This document shows positions 26,777 to 35,694 of a stretch of 64,000 bases of DNA, in pieces. The number at the start of each line of letters is the position of its first letter. The first letter of the stretch is position 1. Under the pieces are notes generated by a model. It did no database searches and had not been told where the DNA came from. It worked only from the letters and a program-made list of their open reading frames with translations. The stretch covers positions 248,001 to 312,000 of the forward strand of contig NZ_JAHXDN010000005.1 in the NCBI RefSeq assembly GCF_019375555.1. The letters are read 5' to 3'. The DNA is from Roseobacter insulae (GTDB lineage Bacteria > Pseudomonadota > Alphaproteobacteria > Rhodobacterales > Rhodobacteraceae). A program made the position numbers and the translations under genes.

Positions 26777-27262
26777 ATGCTGACCCGTCGCGTTTTATTG
26801 AAATGCCTTGTTGCGGTGCCCCTGGCCGCCTGCGCTGTGCGTGGAATTCCGTCTTCCGCGCGGACAACGGTTATCATGGTCAGGCACGCGGACCGTGCAG
26901 GCGATGATCTCAACAGCATCGGGCTGGCCCGCGCAGCAAATCTGCCCGAAGCGCTGGCGCCCTATCAGCTTGACGCGATCTACAGCCCGGATATTGCCCG
27001 CAACCTTCAGACGGCGGCGCCGCTGTCTCAGGCGACCGGCTTGCCGGTGACCGTGATCCACAAGGAATACGCCGGCAGCACGATGACACATGCGCATCCC
27101 GATGGCACCGTGATCTGGATTGGCAACAAGGGCAACCTGCGCACGATCTGGAGCGAATTGTCAGCGCCGGGTGAGGCCCCACAGGAGTATGGCGAGATCG
27201 GCATCGTGGAGCTTCAGAATGGTGGCGTCAGACAGGTGACGCGCCTGACGGTCTCTCCCTGA
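26777..27262 (+). CDS. Histidine phosphatase-family lipoprotein
   Basis: A 161-residue protein beginning at ATG 26777-26779. The N-terminus (LTRRVLLKCLVAVPLAAC) is a lipoprotein-type signal with twin arginines. It then has the phosphoglycerate mutase/acid phosphatase signature VIMVRHADRAGDD, and YSPDIARNLQTAAPLSQ with the second arginine region. The late His is in MTHAHPDGTVIWIGNKGN. The substrate is unknown, and the location is presumably periplasmic. It is divergent from the 55-residue gene, with about 215 bp between them. Confidence 0.82.
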   Translation: MLTRRVLLKCLVAVPLAACAVRGIPSSARTTVIMVRHADRAGDDLNSIGLARAANLPEALAPYQLDAIYSPDIARNLQTAAPLSQATGLPVTVIHKEYAGSTMTHAHPDGTVIWIGNKGNLRTIWSELSAPGEAPQEYGEIGIVELQNGGVRQVTRLTVSP

Positions 27263-27679
27263 TCATCTACCGGTGAGGTGGTTCATGAAAACCGGCAAGT
27301 ACTAAGGCGCACTTTGGCAGGCTGGTGGCCGAACAGATCGCGGTTGCCAGCGACGCTCACCTTGTGATGGCGTAAGAAATTAGCCTTCCAACCCCGATCG
27401 CGCCTACCCAAAGCCGGGCAAAACAATGGCTATGGGCCGTGGTGGCTGGCGTCGGAAGGTTGAGATGCGCAGGCCCCGAAGCCCCCTACATGTAGATGAG
27501 CCGAGCAATGAACCATCCATATTTGCCTTTGCTTGCCCTACCTGCAGTGCCATTTTAGAGGATCTTGTGATAAATCGTCGCCTTTGCGCACAGAATAATC
27601 ATGGGTTCGCCGCATTTTCGCCGCCCGCTTAACCTTTGCTTAGGAGATAGTTTGGTAAATTGTCTGCGGAGGAACCGAA
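27263..27679. other. Noncoding gap, possible gene remnants
   Basis: About 415 bp without a supportable gene. A short frame near 27305-27376 reads like the tail of a protein and ends in TAA, but it has no start, so it may be a fossil. The last 20 bp hold the GCGGAGGAA ribosome binding site of the next gene. Confidence 0.45.
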
Positions 27680-27928
27680 ATGGCTATCATTTCTACCCTG
27701 ATCGGAGGCGTTGGCGGCTTTTTCACTTTTGCAAGCGCCATGCTGGTCTTCAAGACGTCCTTTCTGACCGCCCTGTCCCTGTACTTCCTGGTCGGTCTGA
27801 GCATTGCTGCCACAATCATGGCGCTGGCATTCGCATGTCGCGGCGTTCTCCGGCTCACGTCCCGTCCCGCTTCCCTGATCGCTCAACCCGCGCATGCGCC
27901 TTCAGCACGCCGCAGTTTGCACCACTGA
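27680..27928 (+). CDS. Small membrane protein of unknown function
   Basis: An 82-residue protein with GGAGGA 7 bases before the ATG. Two hydrophobic helices cover residues about 3-24 and 29-52 (TLIGGVGGFFTFASAMLVF; ALSLYFLVGLSIAATIMALAF). A basic, Ser/Ala-rich cytoplasmic tail with several His follows. No family is recognised. Confidence 0.6.
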   Translation: MAIISTLIGGVGGFFTFASAMLVFKTSFLTALSLYFLVGLSIAATIMALAFACRGVLRLTSRPASLIAQPAHAPSARRSLHH

Positions 27929-28151
27929 ACTATCGGGCGACACCAGTCTTTCAGACGATTTACACCTTTTTGTCGGCACAGACCCGCTCAGCTTTTTCTT
28001 GCCAGACGCGAATCCATCTGTCATACGCCGCCTCGCATACGTTTTTCTTTTTCGACCTGCTGTCTCTTGAAGGCGGTCAGTCTTCGATCCAGACCGACCA
28101 CGCCAGGCTATCGCAAAAACGCGGATAGCAAGATTACAGGAGACCACGGAT

Positions 28152-28358
28152 ATGGCCACAGGCACCGTGAAATGGTTCAATACAACTAAAGGCTTCGGCT
28201 TCATCGCACCCGACGGCGGCAGCAAGGACGTTTTCGTTCACATCTCTGCCGTAGAACGCGCAGGCCTGACAGGTCTCGCGGACAACCAGAAAGTGACCTT
28301 CGACATCGAAGCCGGCCGCGACGGCCGCGAAAGCGCGACAAACATCGCGCTCGCATAA
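28152..28358 (+). CDS. Cold-shock protein, single CSD domain
   Basis: A 68-residue protein that is essentially one cold-shock domain, with the nucleic-acid-binding motifs KGFGFIAPD (RNP1) and DVFVHIS (RNP2). It is an RNA chaperone of the CspA family. RBS is AGGAGA. It differs at only six positions from the second copy at 40000. The roughly 220-bp upstream gap could form a regulatory leader, as is common for csp genes. A strong terminator follows. Confidence 0.95.
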   Translation: MATGTVKWFNTTKGFGFIAPDGGSKDVFVHISAVERAGLTGLADNQKVTFDIEAGRDGRESATNIALA

Positions 28359-28387
28359 GCGACGCTTCAGAACCTAAAGTAAAAGAA

Positions 28388-28412
28388 GCCGGCCCCTCGG
28401 GGCCGGTTTTTT
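28388..28412 (+). terminator. Terminator of the first csp gene
   Basis: GCCGGCCCC / GGGGCCGG with a two-base loop followed by six T, about 30 bp after the csp stop codon. Confidence 0.92.
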
Positions 28413-28483
28413 CGTCAGAACCCTGAACCTGTCAGCGCCCGCGCGTAACGCGATGGCTGTGCCTGAAGGTTCAATAGATCTGC

Positions 28484-28750
28484 TTACTTGAGCAACACCT
28501 GCCAGACCAGAAGGCTGGGAATCAACATCGCGATTCCAATGCAAAAGAGTTTGGCAAAGTGAGCGATCTTGCCAAATGAACCATCCCCGAGTGCACTTTC
28601 CCCATAGCCCAGCGCCCCGGACATAACCGCATAGCCGCGTGCTTCGCGTTTACGCCTTTCCGCCGTGATTTCATTCAATGCACGTGCGTTCACACGCGCC
28701 TGGCGTTCTTTTTCGGACAACTGATGTTCAAGGTTTTCCATATTGCTCAT
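28484..28750 (-). CDS. Small membrane-tailed protein of unknown function
   Basis: An 88-residue protein starting at ATG 28748-28750. Residues about 8-40 form a charged helix, likely a coiled coil (LEHQLSEKERQARVNARALNEITAERRKRE). A Gly/Ser-rich linker follows, then a C-terminal hydrophobic helix (LFCIGIAMLIPSLLVWQVLL). It is predicted to be a tail-anchored membrane protein with its helix in the cytoplasm. It follows the transporter operon terminator, so it is probably transcribed separately. No family is recognised. Confidence 0.6.
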   Translation of the reverse strand: MSNMENLEHQLSEKERQARVNARALNEITAERRKREARGYAVMSGALGYGESALGDGSFGKIAHFAKLFCIGIAMLIPSLLVWQVLLK

Positions 28751-28821
28751 GTCACCATCTACTCCCTTGGTTGCTTCGCAAAATGGGGCGAAGGATGGCA
28801 AAGTCCAGTTTTGATCCCACG

Positions 28822-28851
28822 AAAAAAGGGCCGACACGACATCGGCCCTTT
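28822..28851 (-). terminator. Terminator of the pyrimidine-uptake operon
   Basis: On the minus strand AGGGCCGAT and GTCGGCCCTT form a stem followed by TTTTTT. It lies 19 bp after the stop of the ABC substrate-binding protein and marks the 3' end of the seven-gene minus-strand operon that starts at 35631. Confidence 0.92.
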
Positions 28852-28869
28852 CAGGTACTTGTCCTTGGC

Positions 28870-29862
28870 TCAGTTCAGCGCTTTGTCCGTGATCGCATGT
28901 GTCCAGGCGCCCTCAGGTGCCTTGGTGATGACCGGGTCGGACCCCCCGGCCAGCAAGGATGCCACCGTGCGCTCATAGTCGGCTGGATCAAGAGCCCCGT
29001 TGCTGCCCGCGGTCAGCTTCGCGATTTCGCCCATCATGCGCTTTTGATGCTTTTCGGTCTGTGCACCACTGGCATCATTGTCCAGAACGATTTCCGCAGC
29101 TTCGTCGGGATTTTCCTCGGCGTATTTCCAGCCTTTCATGGACGCGCGCACAAACCGCACCATCTTGTCCTCGAATGCAGGATCGGCGAGTTTCTCCTCC
29201 AGCACATACAGGCCGTCTTCGAGGGTCGCGACGCCCTGATCCTCATATTTGAACACGGTCAGATCGTCTGGCGTCAGCCCGGCGTCAATCACCTGCCAGT
29301 ATTCATTGTAAGTCATTGTGGATACGCAAGCAGCCTGGCTCTGTAACAGCGGATCAACATTGAACCCCTGTTTGAGCACGGTCACCCCGTTGTCCGACCC
29401 ATCCGTCGGAATATCCAGCTTGCTCATCCAGCTGAGAAAGGGGAATTCGTTGCCGAAGAACCATACGCCCAGTGTCTTGCCCGCAAAATCAGCGGTGCTG
29501 GTCACACCGGCATCCTTGCGGCAGGTCAGCATCATCCCGGATGATTTGAACGGCTGCGCGATGTTGACCATGTTCAGCCCTTTTTCGCGTGCCGCCAGCG
29601 CTGCCGGCATCCATTCAACCGTCACATCTGCGCCGCCGCCTGCCAACACCTGGGTGGGCGCGATATCAGGCCCGCCCGGTTTGATCGTCACGTTCAGATC
29701 TTCTTCGCTGTAAAACCCTTTGTCGAGGGCCACGTAGTATCCGGCGAACTGTGCCTGCGTCACCCATTTCAGTTGCAGCGTCACGTCATCGGCGGCCTGA
29801 AGGGCAGCGCCCCATAGCCCCAATGCGGCACCAGCCGCCAGTGTTGTTATCTTTTGCATCAT
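28870..29862 (-). CDS. ABC transporter substrate-binding protein, NMT1/THI5 type
   Basis: A 330-residue exported protein (signal MMQKITTLAAGAALGLWGAALQA). The mature start VTLQLKWVTQAQFAGYYVALDKGFY is the hallmark of the NMT1/THI5-like binding proteins used for pyrimidines, thiamine precursors, riboflavin and related compounds. It is the last gene of the pyrimidine operon. With dihydropyrimidinase and the amidohydrolase in the same operon, a pyrimidine or dihydropyrimidine ligand is the natural inference. Confidence 0.9.
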   Translation of the reverse strand: MMQKITTLAAGAALGLWGAALQAADDVTLQLKWVTQAQFAGYYVALDKGFYSEEDLNVTIKPGGPDIAPTQVLAGGGADVTVEWMPAALAAREKGLNMVNIAQPFKSSGMMLTCRKDAGVTSTADFAGKTLGVWFFGNEFPFLSWMSKLDIPTDGSDNGVTVLKQGFNVDPLLQSQAACVSTMTYNEYWQVIDAGLTPDDLTVFKYEDQGVATLEDGLYVLEEKLADPAFEDKMVRFVRASMKGWKYAEENPDEAAEIVLDNDASGAQTEKHQKRMMGEIAKLTAGSNGALDPADYERTVASLLAGGSDPVITKAPEGAWTHAITDKALN

Positions 29863-29894
29863 ACTCTCCTTTGTTGGTCGTCTTCTTCTTAATT

Positions 29895-30734
29895 CTAATG
29901 GCGTTGAGACGGGTGCCAGAATGTCACCGCGCGCTCGATCAAGGCAACCCCTCCATAAAAGGCCGAGCCGACGATCGCGGCAACGACGATCTCGGCCCAG
30001 ACCAGATCAAGGGCAAGCTGGCCCACGGACGTGGATATCCGAAAGCCCATCCCCCGAATGGGTGATCCAAAGAATTCCGCAACGATCGCACCGATCAGCG
30101 CCAGGGTGCTGGCGATTTTCAACCCGTTGAAAACAAATGGCATTGCCGCCGGCAGCCGCAGCTTGAGCAGGGTTGTCCAATATCCGGCGGCATAGGTGCG
30201 CATCAGGTCGCGCTGCATGGCCGAGGACGACTGCAGGCCCTGCACCGTATTCACCAGCATCGGGAAAAACACCATGACGACAACCACGGCCGCTTTGGAT
30301 TGCCAGTCGAACCCGAACCACATCACCAGGATCGGCGCCATGCCAATCACCGGCAGAGCCGCCACAAAATTCCCGACGGGCAACAGACCGCGGCGCAGGA
30401 AATCGAACCGGTCAACGAGAATGGCCACGGCAAAAGCCGATCCACACCCCAGAATATACCCGCTCAGGGCGCCCTTGATCACGGTTTGCACGAAGTCTTC
30501 CCATAAGATGTCCGTGGAGGCGGCAAAGCGCAGGGCAATCATCGATGGCGCGGGCAACAAGACCGGACTGATCTCAAGCCCGCGCACCATTCCTTCCCAG
30601 ATCGCGATCAGCGTCATTCCGAAAATGACCGGAATGGCAAGCCCGGTGATGCGCGTTCCGGGCCCGGCGGCAAGACGTGCATTAACCCGCCAGCCCACAG
30701 CCCAGACGGCAAGGGCAAAGACAATCCACATCAT
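29895..30734 (-). CDS. ABC transporter permease (pyrimidine-type importer)
   Basis: A 279-residue BPD-type permease. ATG is at 30732-30734, overlapping the stop of the other permease by 4 bp. It has about six hydrophobic helices. The EAA loop lies in the stretch TYAAGYWTTLLKLRLPAAMPFVFNGLK (EAA variant ...AAGYW...LPAAMPF). The long frame running on to 31331 is a shadow of the upstream gene and is not used. It pairs with the permease encoded just upstream. Confidence 0.9.
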   Translation of the reverse strand: MMWIVFALAVWAVGWRVNARLAAGPGTRITGLAIPVIFGMTLIAIWEGMVRGLEISPVLLPAPSMIALRFAASTDILWEDFVQTVIKGALSGYILGCGSAFAVAILVDRFDFLRRGLLPVGNFVAALPVIGMAPILVMWFGFDWQSKAAVVVVMVFFPMLVNTVQGLQSSSAMQRDLMRTYAAGYWTTLLKLRLPAAMPFVFNGLKIASTLALIGAIVAEFFGSPIRGMGFRISTSVGQLALDLVWAEIVVAAIVGSAFYGGVALIERAVTFWHPSQRH

Positions 30735-31594
30735 GTCATACCCATCCGCTTCAGCGTTACGCGCTGCACGAGCCCTATGATCCCGACCAGCGCCGCGGCC
30801 AGGGCCGCCGCCATGATAAGCGCGGACCAGATCTGGATGGTCTGCCCATAATAGCTTCCCGCGAGCAAACGCGCGCCCAGACCGGCCACTGCCCCGGTCG
30901 GCAATTCGCCCACGATTGCCCCCACCAGGGATGCCGCCATCGCGATCTTCAGAGAGGTGAACAGATACGGCATGGACGATGGCAACCGTAACCGCCAGAA
31001 TGTCTGGCTCGGGCTGGCGTTCCATGTGCGCATCTGATCCAGCTGCATTGCATCCGGGCTGCGCAAGCCTTTCACCATCCCGACGACGACGGGAAAAAAC
31101 GACAGGTACATGGAGATCATCGCCTTGGGCAGCAGCCCAGAAACGCCCACCGCGTTCAGCACCACGATGATCATGGGCGCAATCGCCAGGATCGGAATGG
31201 TCTGGCTGGCGATGACCCACGGCATCACCGACATGTCCATCGTCCGGTTGTAAACAATACCAACCGCCAGCGCGATACCAAGCCCGGTGCCAAGGGCGAA
31301 CCCGAGCATCGTGGCGCTCAGCGTGACCCAACTGTGAAAAATCAACGACCGTTTGGATGTGATTTTCTTCTCAACCGTGGTCTTCCAGATTTCCGCACCA
31401 ACCTGATGAGGCGCTGGCAGTTTGGGTTTCTCCTGTGACCATGTGTCAGCGACCAGCGTCTGCGCCGAGAGGGTTTCGCCTGTGCGCGTCGCCTTGTCAT
31501 ACGCCCAGGGCGCATTCAGCCAGACAGCCGCCGCATACCAGATCAGAAAGATCGCGGAGACAACTGTCAGAACAGGCAACACCGTAAGTCTCAT
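30731..31594 (-). CDS. ABC transporter permease (pyrimidine-type importer)
   Basis: A 287-residue permease of the same family as its neighbour, with a long N-terminal periplasmic segment after the first helix (residues about 30-75) and then five helices. The EAA-type loop reads WNASPSQTFWRLRLPSSMPYLF. ATG 31592-31594 is preferred to the in-frame TTG at 31600. Two different permeases in tandem suggest a heterodimeric channel. Confidence 0.88.
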   Translation of the reverse strand: MRLTVLPVLTVVSAIFLIWYAAAVWLNAPWAYDKATRTGETLSAQTLVADTWSQEKPKLPAPHQVGAEIWKTTVEKKITSKRSLIFHSWVTLSATMLGFALGTGLGIALAVGIVYNRTMDMSVMPWVIASQTIPILAIAPMIIVVLNAVGVSGLLPKAMISMYLSFFPVVVGMVKGLRSPDAMQLDQMRTWNASPSQTFWRLRLPSSMPYLFTSLKIAMAASLVGAIVGELPTGAVAGLGARLLAGSYYGQTIQIWSALIMAAALAAALVGIIGLVQRVTLKRMGMT

Positions 31595-31608
31595 GCGCAA
31601 GCCCTCGG

Positions 31609-31648
31609 TTTCTCTGGTTCAGAAATATCCCCCCCGGAGGGCCGGGGT
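31609..31648 (-). repeat. GGGATATTT 3'-element, copy A
   Basis: In the direction of transcription: a CCTCCGGGGG arm, then GGGATATTTCTGAACCAGAG and AAACCGAGG. It lies in the 69-bp gap between the ATPase gene that ends at 31664 and the next permease gene. Same orientation as the gene it follows. One of five copies in the window. Confidence 0.75.
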
Positions 31649-31663
31649 ACAAACTGCCAGCGA

Positions 31664-32446
31664 TCAGTCATCAATGTGCCCCGCCCGCAACCCTTCGCGC
31701 ACCCGATGCGCCACCTCCAGAAACTCCGGCGTATCGCGAATATCCAGCGGACGGTCTCGCGGCAATGGGCTCTCAATGACATCCGTGATCCGCCCGGGTC
31801 TCGGTGACATGACCACAATCTTGGTACTCAGGTACACCGCCTCGGGGATCGAATGGGTCACGAAAGCAATGGTTTTCTCGGTGCGCGCCCACAGGTTCAA
31901 CAGTTGCTCGTTAAGGTGGTCCCGAACGATTTCGTCAAGCGCCCCAAAAGGCTCATCCATCAGCAGAATATCTGCGTCAAACGCCAATGCCCGCGCTATC
32001 GACGCCCGTTGCTGCATGCCACCCGACAACTGCCAGGGGTATTTACGCTCAAAGCCCGAAAGCTCAACCAGATCAAGAACCCGGTCAACCCGCGCATCCA
32101 TGTCTGGCTTCTCATAACCCATGATTTCCAGGGGCAAGCGTACATTCCCGCCAATCGTCCGCCAGGGGTAAAGCCCCGCAGCCTGAAAAACATACCCGTA
32201 GGCACGCATCCTGCGCGCTTCCTCAGCGCTCACCCCATTGACCGTGATCTCACCACTGGTCGGGTGTTCCAGATCCGCCATGCAGCGCAGAAACGTCGTC
32301 TTGCCACATCCTGAAGGTCCGATAAAGCTGACGAATTCCCCCTTGTCGATATCAAGACTGACATCTTTCAGCGCGTGTACGGGGCCGTCATTGGTTTCAA
32401 ACGTCAGCGATAATCTGTTTGCGCTGATCACTGTTGCATTGGTCAA
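31664..32446 (-). CDS. ABC transporter ATP-binding protein (pyrimidine-type importer)
   Basis: A protein of about 260 residues with Walker A GPSGCGKTT, signature LSGGMQQ and Walker B ILLMDEP, plus the D-loop GALD and switch His in FVTHSIPEA, the pattern of the nitrate/taurine/pyrimidine importer ATPases. No good ATG exists near the start. TTG at 32446 (encoding L-T-N-A-T-V-I) is chosen because GGAG lies about 9 bases upstream. An upstream ATG at 32497 would add 17 unlikely residues. It energises the two permeases encoded downstream. Confidence 0.9.
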   Translation of the reverse strand: MTNATVISANRLSLTFETNDGPVHALKDVSLDIDKGEFVSFIGPSGCGKTTFLRCMADLEHPTSGEITVNGVSAEEARRMRAYGYVFQAAGLYPWRTIGGNVRLPLEIMGYEKPDMDARVDRVLDLVELSGFERKYPWQLSGGMQQRASIARALAFDADILLMDEPFGALDEIVRDHLNEQLLNLWARTEKTIAFVTHSIPEAVYLSTKIVVMSPRPGRITDVIESPLPRDRPLDIRDTPEFLEVAHRVREGLRAGHIDD

Positions 32447-32515
32447 GTTATATGCTCCGCTGACCGTCAGGTGTCTGGAGGGCGCGCCACCGGGCACGCC
32501 ACGATCATTTATATC

Positions 32516-33976
32516 CTAAATCCCTGCGGGAATGTTCAGCGGGTCGCGTTCGATCATCTTCGGCGCGGTCAGCGCTTTCCACTTGCTCAGAGCCTCAGAC
32601 GCGGAAGAGAACGCAGGCCTTGGAATGAACCGGCCCCGGCCCGGGTTGGGCTGGCTGTTCTGGCCCCAGGCCCAGATGACTTCCCCCCGGTTCAGGGTGT
32701 ACCGGCTCTGCGCTTTCACTTCGAACCCTTCAAACACATTATAGTCGAGCACCGAATGGTGGTTGGATGGCGAAATCGTCTTGGTGATCTTCGGATCCCA
32801 TACCACGATATCCGCATCCGCGCCTTCGACAATGGCGCCCTTGCGCGGGTAGATGTTTAAAATCTTCGCCACATTGGTCGAGGTGGCGGCGACAAATTCA
32901 TTGGGCGTCAGCCGACCCGTCTCCACCCCTTCAGTCCACAGAACGGCCAGGCGCTCCTCCAAGCCATTCGACCCGTTTGGAATAATCCGGAAATCATCGC
33001 GGCCCGCGCGCTTTTGCTCGGTGTTGAACGCGGCATGATCCGTGGCCACCACCTGCAGAGACCCCGCCTGCAGGCCCGCCCAGAGACTGTCCTGGTGATC
33101 CTTTGACCGGAACGGCGGCGACATCACCCGGCGCGCCGCATGGTCCCAGTCTTTGTTAAAATACTCGCTCTCATCCAGCGTCAGGAATTGAATAAGCGGC
33201 TCGCCGTAAACCCGCATCCCCTTCTGGCGCGCCCGGCGGATCGCCTCATGCGCCTGTTCGCAGGACACATGCACGATGTACAATGGTACGCCCGCCGCAT
33301 CGGCGATGGTGATCGCCCTGTTGGCCGCTTCACCCTCGACCTCGGGTGGCCGCGAATAGGCATGCCCCTCGGGCCCGGTGATGCCTTCGTTGAAATACTT
33401 CTCCTGCAGGGCCGCAACCAGATCGCCGTTCTCCGCATGCACCATCGGCAGCGCGCCCAGCTCCGCACAGCGCTGGAAGGAGGCGAACATCTCGTCATCC
33501 TCCACCATCAACGCGCCCTTGTAAGCCATGAAATGCTTGAAGGAATTCACGCCCATCTCCACGGCGTCCTTCATCTCGTTGAAGACATTCTCATTCCAGC
33601 CCGTGATCGCCATGTGATAACCCACATCCGAACAGATCTGCGGCGCGGATTTGCGATGCCACTCGTTGATCGCGTTCTTGATCGAGCCGTCTTCACCGGG
33701 CAGGCAGAAATCGACAACCATGGTCGTACCGCCCGCCGCCGCCGCCCAGGTCCCGGACTCAAATGTTTCCGCCGCCGTGGTCCCCATGAACGGCATCTCC
33801 AGATGCGTATGCGGATCGATCCCGCCGGGGATCACATAGGCCCCTTCGGCGTCGATGTACTCGTCACCTGTCAGGTCCTCGCCGATCTCCTTGATGGTCT
33901 CGCCTTCGATCCGCACGTCTGCTTTCCATGTCCGGTCCGCCGTGCAGACCATGCCGCCCTTGATCACCTTGCTCAT
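32516..33976 (-). CDS. hydA: Dihydropyrimidinase (D-hydantoinase type)
   Basis: A 486-residue amidohydrolase. Binuclear zinc ligands are visible: HxH in GGIDPHTHLEMPF, the carboxylated Lys in VNSFKHFMAYKGA, His in VHAENGD, His in IVHVSCEQA and Asp in VATDHAAF. It opens the ring of dihydrouracil or dihydrothymine to the N-carbamoyl beta-amino acid, the second step of reductive pyrimidine degradation. Upstream is the small unknown gene and the amidohydrolase for the third step; downstream is the importer. Confidence 0.95.
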   Translation of the reverse strand: MSKVIKGGMVCTADRTWKADVRIEGETIKEIGEDLTGDEYIDAEGAYVIPGGIDPHTHLEMPFMGTTAAETFESGTWAAAAGGTTMVVDFCLPGEDGSIKNAINEWHRKSAPQICSDVGYHMAITGWNENVFNEMKDAVEMGVNSFKHFMAYKGALMVEDDEMFASFQRCAELGALPMVHAENGDLVAALQEKYFNEGITGPEGHAYSRPPEVEGEAANRAITIADAAGVPLYIVHVSCEQAHEAIRRARQKGMRVYGEPLIQFLTLDESEYFNKDWDHAARRVMSPPFRSKDHQDSLWAGLQAGSLQVVATDHAAFNTEQKRAGRDDFRIIPNGSNGLEERLAVLWTEGVETGRLTPNEFVAATSTNVAKILNIYPRKGAIVEGADADIVVWDPKITKTISPSNHHSVLDYNVFEGFEVKAQSRYTLNRGEVIWAWGQNSQPNPGRGRFIPRPAFSSASEALSKWKALTAPKMIERDPLNIPAGI

Positions 33977-34007
33977 CTCATCTCTCCCATTCTGCCGACC
34001 AGCGGCT

Positions 34008-34062
34008 TCTTTGGTTCAAAAATATCCCGGGGGCGGCCGAAGGCCGGGGGCAGAGCCCCCTC
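34008..34062 (-). repeat. GGGATATTT 3'-element, copy B
   Basis: In transcript direction: GGGCTCTGCCCCC, a GGCCTTCGGCC hairpin, then CCGGGATATTTTTGAACCAA and AGAAGCC. It begins at the stop codon of the 107-residue gene and fills the gap before hydA. Same orientation as the preceding gene. Confidence 0.75.
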
Positions 34063-34384
34063 AAACCGATCCAAAGCACCCCAGCGCCGATCCGTGCACC
34101 CCGATATCCAAAGGTCCGAAATCACTTTCCACACAGAGCGAGAAATACCCCGCAACCGGCATAAAAGTCACCCGGTAGTCACCATCGCCCCGCGTCACGC
34201 TCCAGCAATCCTGGGTCAGGCCGCCGGAAAAGTTCACCTGCACCGGCCGCGGCGGGCACAGCACTTCGCGCATCGCCTCCGCCGTCTTGCGCAGCATCGG
34301 GTCGGATCCGTTCAGGGCTTCCGCGAGCTCGGCTTTCACCAGCGCCGAAACGCGCTCTGCTATGGTCAGCTCGGGCGCAATCAC
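34061..34384 (-). CDS. Small unknown protein of the pyrimidine operon
   Basis: A 107-residue protein starting at GTG 34382-34384, whose GTGA overlaps the stop codon of the upstream amidohydrolase, so translation is coupled. Residues 1-45 are helical (LTIAERVSALVKAELAEALNGSDPMLRKTAEAMREVL). The rest appears beta-rich (PVQVNFSGGLTQDCWSVTRGDGDYRVTFMPVAGYFSLCVESDFGPLD). No known family is recognised. Its place between two pathway enzymes suggests a role in the same pathway, possibly as an accessory protein. Usage of a longer ATG frame from 34447 is unlikely. Confidence 0.7.
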   Translation of the reverse strand: MIAPELTIAERVSALVKAELAEALNGSDPMLRKTAEAMREVLCPPRPVQVNFSGGLTQDCWSVTRGDGDYRVTFMPVAGYFSLCVESDFGPLDIGVHGSALGCFGSV

Positions 34385-35631
34385 CCGACGATCTCCGCCG
34401 TCTCCACAACCGCATGCAACAGCACATCCGCGCCCGCTGCGGCCCATTCCCTGGAGATTTCTTCCGCCTCGTTATGGCTGAGCCCATCCACGCAGGGGCA
34501 CATGACCATCGCCGTCGGCGCCACGCGGTTGATCCAGCAGGCATCGTGCCCGGCGCCGGAAATCAGATCGCGATGCGAATACCCCAGCCGCTCCGCCGCG
34601 GACCGTACCGCTGTCACGCAGCCCTCGTCGAAGGCCACCGGATCGAACCCGCCGACCTTTTCAAAGGAAATCTCCAGCCCCATGTCATCTGCAATCCGTT
34701 GGCCCTCGCTGCGCAACCGCGCCTCCATATCCTCGATCACGCCCAGATCTGGTGAGCGGAAATCAACAGTGAAGACCACCTTGCCCGGGATCACGTTACG
34801 CGAGTTCGGATAGACATCGATATGGCCGGCCGCGCCGACCGCATGGGGTTTATGGCTCCACGCGATCTCGTCCACTTTCTCCAGCACCCGGGCCATCCCG
34901 AGGCCTGCGTTTTTGCGCATCGGCATCGGTGTTGATCCGGTGTGGCTGTCCTTGCCGAGGATCGTCACTTCGGTCCAGCTCAGCCCCTGCCCGTGGGTGA
35001 CAACCCCGATATCCTTGCCTTCCGCCTCCAGAATGGGGCCCTGTTCGATGTGCAACTCGAAAAACGCATGCATCTTGCGCACGCCCACTTCTTCGTCCCC
35101 GCGCCAGCCAATCCGTTTCAACTCATCGCCGAATTTCTTACCTTCCGCATCCACCCGGTCGTACGCCCAATCCTGTGTATGGATACCTGCGAACACACCC
35201 GAAGACAGCATCGCGGGCGCGTACCGCGTCCCTTCTTCGTTGGTGAAATTCGTCACCACGATAGGATGTCTGGTCTTCACGCCCAGATCATTCAGCGTAC
35301 GGATGATCTCAAGACCGCCAAGCACCCCCAGAACACCATCGTATTTTCCGCCCGTGGGCTGGGTATCCAGGTGTGAGCCCACGTATACCGGCAGAGCATC
35401 CGGGTCCGCGCCGTCACGATGCGCGAACATGTTGCCCATCTGGTCCAGCCCCATCGTACACCCGGCAGCCTCGCACCAGCTTTGAAAAAGGGCCCGGCCC
35501 TCCCCGTCTTCATCCGTTACGGTCTGCCGGTTGTTTCCGCCCGCGACGCCCGGGCCGATCTTCGCCATCTCCATGAGACTGTCCCACAGCCGGTCTGGAT
35601 TGATCTTCAGGTTCTGTCCGGGCGCGGGCAT
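34381..35631 (-). CDS. Zn-dependent amidohydrolase, probable beta-ureidopropionase (N-carbamoyl-beta-alanine amidase)
   Basis: A 416-residue M20-like hydantoinase/carbamoylase enzyme. The metal-site segments are in family order: VGSHLDTQPTGGKYDG, NEEGTRY, LHIEQGPILE, and GAGHDACWI near the end. It removes the carbamoyl group from N-carbamoyl-beta-alanine or -aminoisobutyrate, releasing CO2, ammonia and the beta-amino acid. ATG 35629-35631 is chosen because AGGAAGGA lies 8-15 bases upstream. First gene of the operon, 180 bp from the divergent rutR, with the operator in between. Confidence 0.9.
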   Translation of the reverse strand: MPAPGQNLKINPDRLWDSLMEMAKIGPGVAGGNNRQTVTDEDGEGRALFQSWCEAAGCTMGLDQMGNMFAHRDGADPDALPVYVGSHLDTQPTGGKYDGVLGVLGGLEIIRTLNDLGVKTRHPIVVTNFTNEEGTRYAPAMLSSGVFAGIHTQDWAYDRVDAEGKKFGDELKRIGWRGDEEVGVRKMHAFFELHIEQGPILEAEGKDIGVVTHGQGLSWTEVTILGKDSHTGSTPMPMRKNAGLGMARVLEKVDEIAWSHKPHAVGAAGHIDVYPNSRNVIPGKVVFTVDFRSPDLGVIEDMEARLRSEGQRIADDMGLEISFEKVGGFDPVAFDEGCVTAVRSAAERLGYSHRDLISGAGHDACWINRVAPTAMVMCPCVDGLSHNEAEEISREWAAAGADVLLHAVVETAEIVG

Positions 35632-35678
35632 GGCTAGGGTCCTTCCTGGCGGCAATTTTATTTTGACCAGTGGCAATT

Positions 35679-35694
35679 TTTACCATTTGGTAAA
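35679..35694. promoter_or_regulatory. RutR-like operator between the pyrimidine operon and rutR
   Basis: TTTACCATTTGGTAAA is a perfect palindrome around two central bases. It follows the same plan as the E. coli RutR site TTGACCAnnTGGTCAA. A TTGACCA half site lies at 35662-35668 as well. It is placed in the 180-bp divergent promoter region, 48 bp before the amidohydrolase start. Confidence 0.75.

Noticed and set aside
30735-31331. Long minus-strand frame fused to the second permease
   Set aside because: It is the shifted shadow of the first permease gene. Its sequence is His/Arg/Gly-rich and non-hydrophobic.
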